Assembly (NCBI RefSeq): GCF_020880815.1
Contig: NZ_JAJITD010000001.1
Coordinates: 620,001 to 684,000, forward strand
Reading direction: 5' to 3'
Origin: Paraburkholderia sejongensis
GTDB taxonomy: Bacteria > Pseudomonadota > Gammaproteobacteria > Burkholderiales > Burkholderiaceae
DNA: 64,000 nt
A program made the translations under genes and the position numbers. The number at the start of each line of letters is the position of its first letter. Positions within the stretch are counted from its first letter, which is position 1. Positions 62,666-64,000 of the stretch are shown piece after piece. The notes under the pieces are model-generated. The model did no database searches. It saw nothing but the letters and a program-made list of their open reading frames with translations, and had not been told where the DNA came from.

Positions 62666-64000
62666 GCGACGCCCGCTATTCGATCGGTATCGACCTCGGT
62701 ACCACCCACTGCGCGCTGTCCTACGTCGACACGCACGCGAGCGACGGCGAAAAGACCGTCCAGGAAGTGCTGGCGGTCCCGCAACTGACCGGCCCCGGCG
62801 CGATCGACAACCTGCCGCTGCTGCCGTCGTTCCTCTATCTGCCGCATCCGGACGAACTCGCAGCCGGCGACCTGTATTTGCCGTGGACCGGCGAGCGCAA
62901 CTTCGCGGTCGGCGAATTCGCGCGCAGCCGCGGCGCCGGCACGCCGATCCGGCTGGTGTCGAGCGCGAAGAGCTGGCTGTGCCATCCGGGCGTCGACCGC
63001 CGCGCGGCGATCCTGCCGAACGATGCGCCGCCCGAAGTCGCGCGCGTATCGCCGCTCGAAAGCTCGATGCGCTATCTGAGCCATCTGCGCGAGGCCTGGG
63101 ACCACACCCACCCGGACGCGCCGTTCGCCGACCAGGACGTGACGGTGACGATCCCCGCGTCGTTCGATCCGGCCGCGCGCGAGCTGACCGCCGAAGCGGC
63201 CCAGGCCGCCGGCTTCTCGCGCATGACGCTGCTCGAAGAACCGCAGGCCGCGCTCTATAGCTGGATCGAGAAGAGCGGCGGCGAGTGGCGCAAGCAGGTG
63301 CGGGTCGGCGACATCATCCTCGTGGTCGATGTCGGCGGCGGCACCACCGACCTGTCGCTGATCGCGGTGATCGAACGCGACGGCAATCTCGAACTGCATC
63401 GCGTCGCGGTCGGCGAGCACATCCTGCTCGGCGGCGACAACATGGACCTCGCGCTCGCGCACGTGGTCGCGCGCAAACTCGCCGCCCAGGGCACCCAGGC
63501 CGATGCGTGGCAACTGCGCGCGCTCACCTACGCGTGCCGCTCGGCGAAGGAAACGCTGCTCAGCGACCCGGCCACCGACACCGTCCCGCTGGTCGTGCCG
63601 AGCCGCGGCTCGAAGCTGATCGGCGGCTCGATCCGCACCGAGCTGACCCGCACCGAACTCACGCAGACGATTCTCGAAGGCTTCTTCCCGCAGGTGGACA
63701 GCGCCGCGCGCCCGGTCAGCCGCGCGCGAGTCGGTCTCACGCAGCTCGGCCTGCCGTATGCGCAGGACGCCGGCATCACCCGTCATCTGGCGGCGTTCCT
63801 CGGCCGTCAGGTCGGCGCGCTGGCCGAACTGCCGGGTCTGAGCGAACGTGCGAACGGCAACGCGACGTTCCTGCATCCGACCGCGGTGCTGTTCAACGGC
63901 GGCGTGTTCAAGTCGACGCTGCTCGTCGAGCGCCTGATGGGCACGCTCAACAGCTGGCTCGGCGCGGACGGCGCGGCGAGCGCGCGGCTGCTGGCCGGCG
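62662..64000 (+). CDS. Hsp70-family (DnaK-like) protein, 3' truncated by the window end
   Basis: The gene starts with a GTG overlapping the DUF2760 stop and runs off the window, 446 codons in. The ATPase domain shows IGIDLGTTHCALSY (phosphate 1), VTIPASFDPAARELTAEAA and VVDVGGGTTDLSL (phosphate 2), then EHILLGGDNMDLALAHVV. It is divergent from DnaK (no standard linker visible yet) and belongs to the Hsp70-like group that sits beside DUF2760. It probably acts with the upstream protein in a chaperone-like task not yet described. Confidence 0.9.
   Translation, partial: MSDARYSIGIDLGTTHCALSYVDTHASDGEKTVQEVLAVPQLTGPGAIDNLPLLPSFLYLPHPDELAAGDLYLPWTGERNFAVGEFARSRGAGTPIRLVSSAKSWLCHPGVDRRAAILPNDAPPEVARVSPLESSMRYLSHLREAWDHTHPDAPFADQDVTVTIPASFDPAARELTAEAAQAAGFSRMTLLEEPQAALYSWIEKSGGEWRKQVRVGDIILVVDVGGGTTDLSLIAVIERDGNLELHRVAVGEHILLGGDNMDLALAHVVARKLAAQGTQADAWQLRALTYACRSAKETLLSDPATDTVPLVVPSRGSKLIGGSIRTELTRTELTQTILEGFFPQVDSAARPVSRARVGLTQLGLPYAQDAGITRHLAAFLGRQVGALAELPGLSERANGNATFLHPTAVLFNGGVFKSTLLVERLMGTLNSWLGADGAASARLLAG

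Overview
The window is GC-rich, gene-dense and bacterial. Gene content and family types point to Paraburkholderia/Burkholderia: a Gram-negative porin, FabV enoyl reductase, aromatic-acid MFS carriers, many LysR regulators, and a nitrate/sulfite-reductase-type flavoprotein next to a NarK carrier. It looks like an accessory-rich part of a secondary chromosome or large replicon. I see no rRNA, complete tRNA, CRISPR array or insertion sequence.

Layout. 1-3 kb: end of an NADPH diflavin reductase and a nitrate carrier with a sigma-54-type promoter. 3-9 kb: small regulators and housekeeping genes (SRPBCC/ArsR pair, Tam methyltransferase, LysR, GST, Rap1a-like secreted protein, FabV). 9-19 kb: class A penicillin-binding protein, ACS-family MFS, lipoprotein, cupin/AzoR pair, NRAMP-like carrier, KfrA-like coiled-coil protein, nitroreductase. 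19-30 kb: porin plus a catabolic cluster on the minus strand (two AAHS-type carriers, FAD oxidoreductase, split aconitase X, TfdA-like dioxygenase, IlvD/Edd dehydratase) with a divergent LysR. 30-37 kb: an alcohol oxidation island with an orphan pqqA/pqqD pair, a sigma-54 activator, a PQQ dehydrogenase carrying the Asp-x-Asp signature of lanthanide enzymes, a binding-protein/cytochrome c fusion and a HiPIP. 37-50 kb: an organosulfur island with two SsuD-like flavin monooxygenases, an aldolase, a thiol dioxygenase, a rhodanese, an acyl-CoA-dehydrogenase-like enzyme, two binding proteins and an ABC transporter. 50-56 kb: a complete chaperone-usher fimbrial operon. 56-64 kb: katG, a tyrosine recombinase, a lipoprotein, and a DUF2760-Hsp70 operon running off the end.

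The strongest new ideas are these. (1) The PQQ island appears to be one sigma-54 regulon: both pqqA and the dehydrogenase have -24/-12 elements, and both have helically phased ACCGGT palindromes upstream. (2) The aconitase X/TfdA-like/IlvD cluster has no pathway I recognise. (3) At least four genes end in short tandem repeats that contain the stop codon itself, a recurring 3'-end architecture. (4) A 9-bp inverted repeat sits at the fimA leader, with a tyrosine recombinase a few kilobases away.
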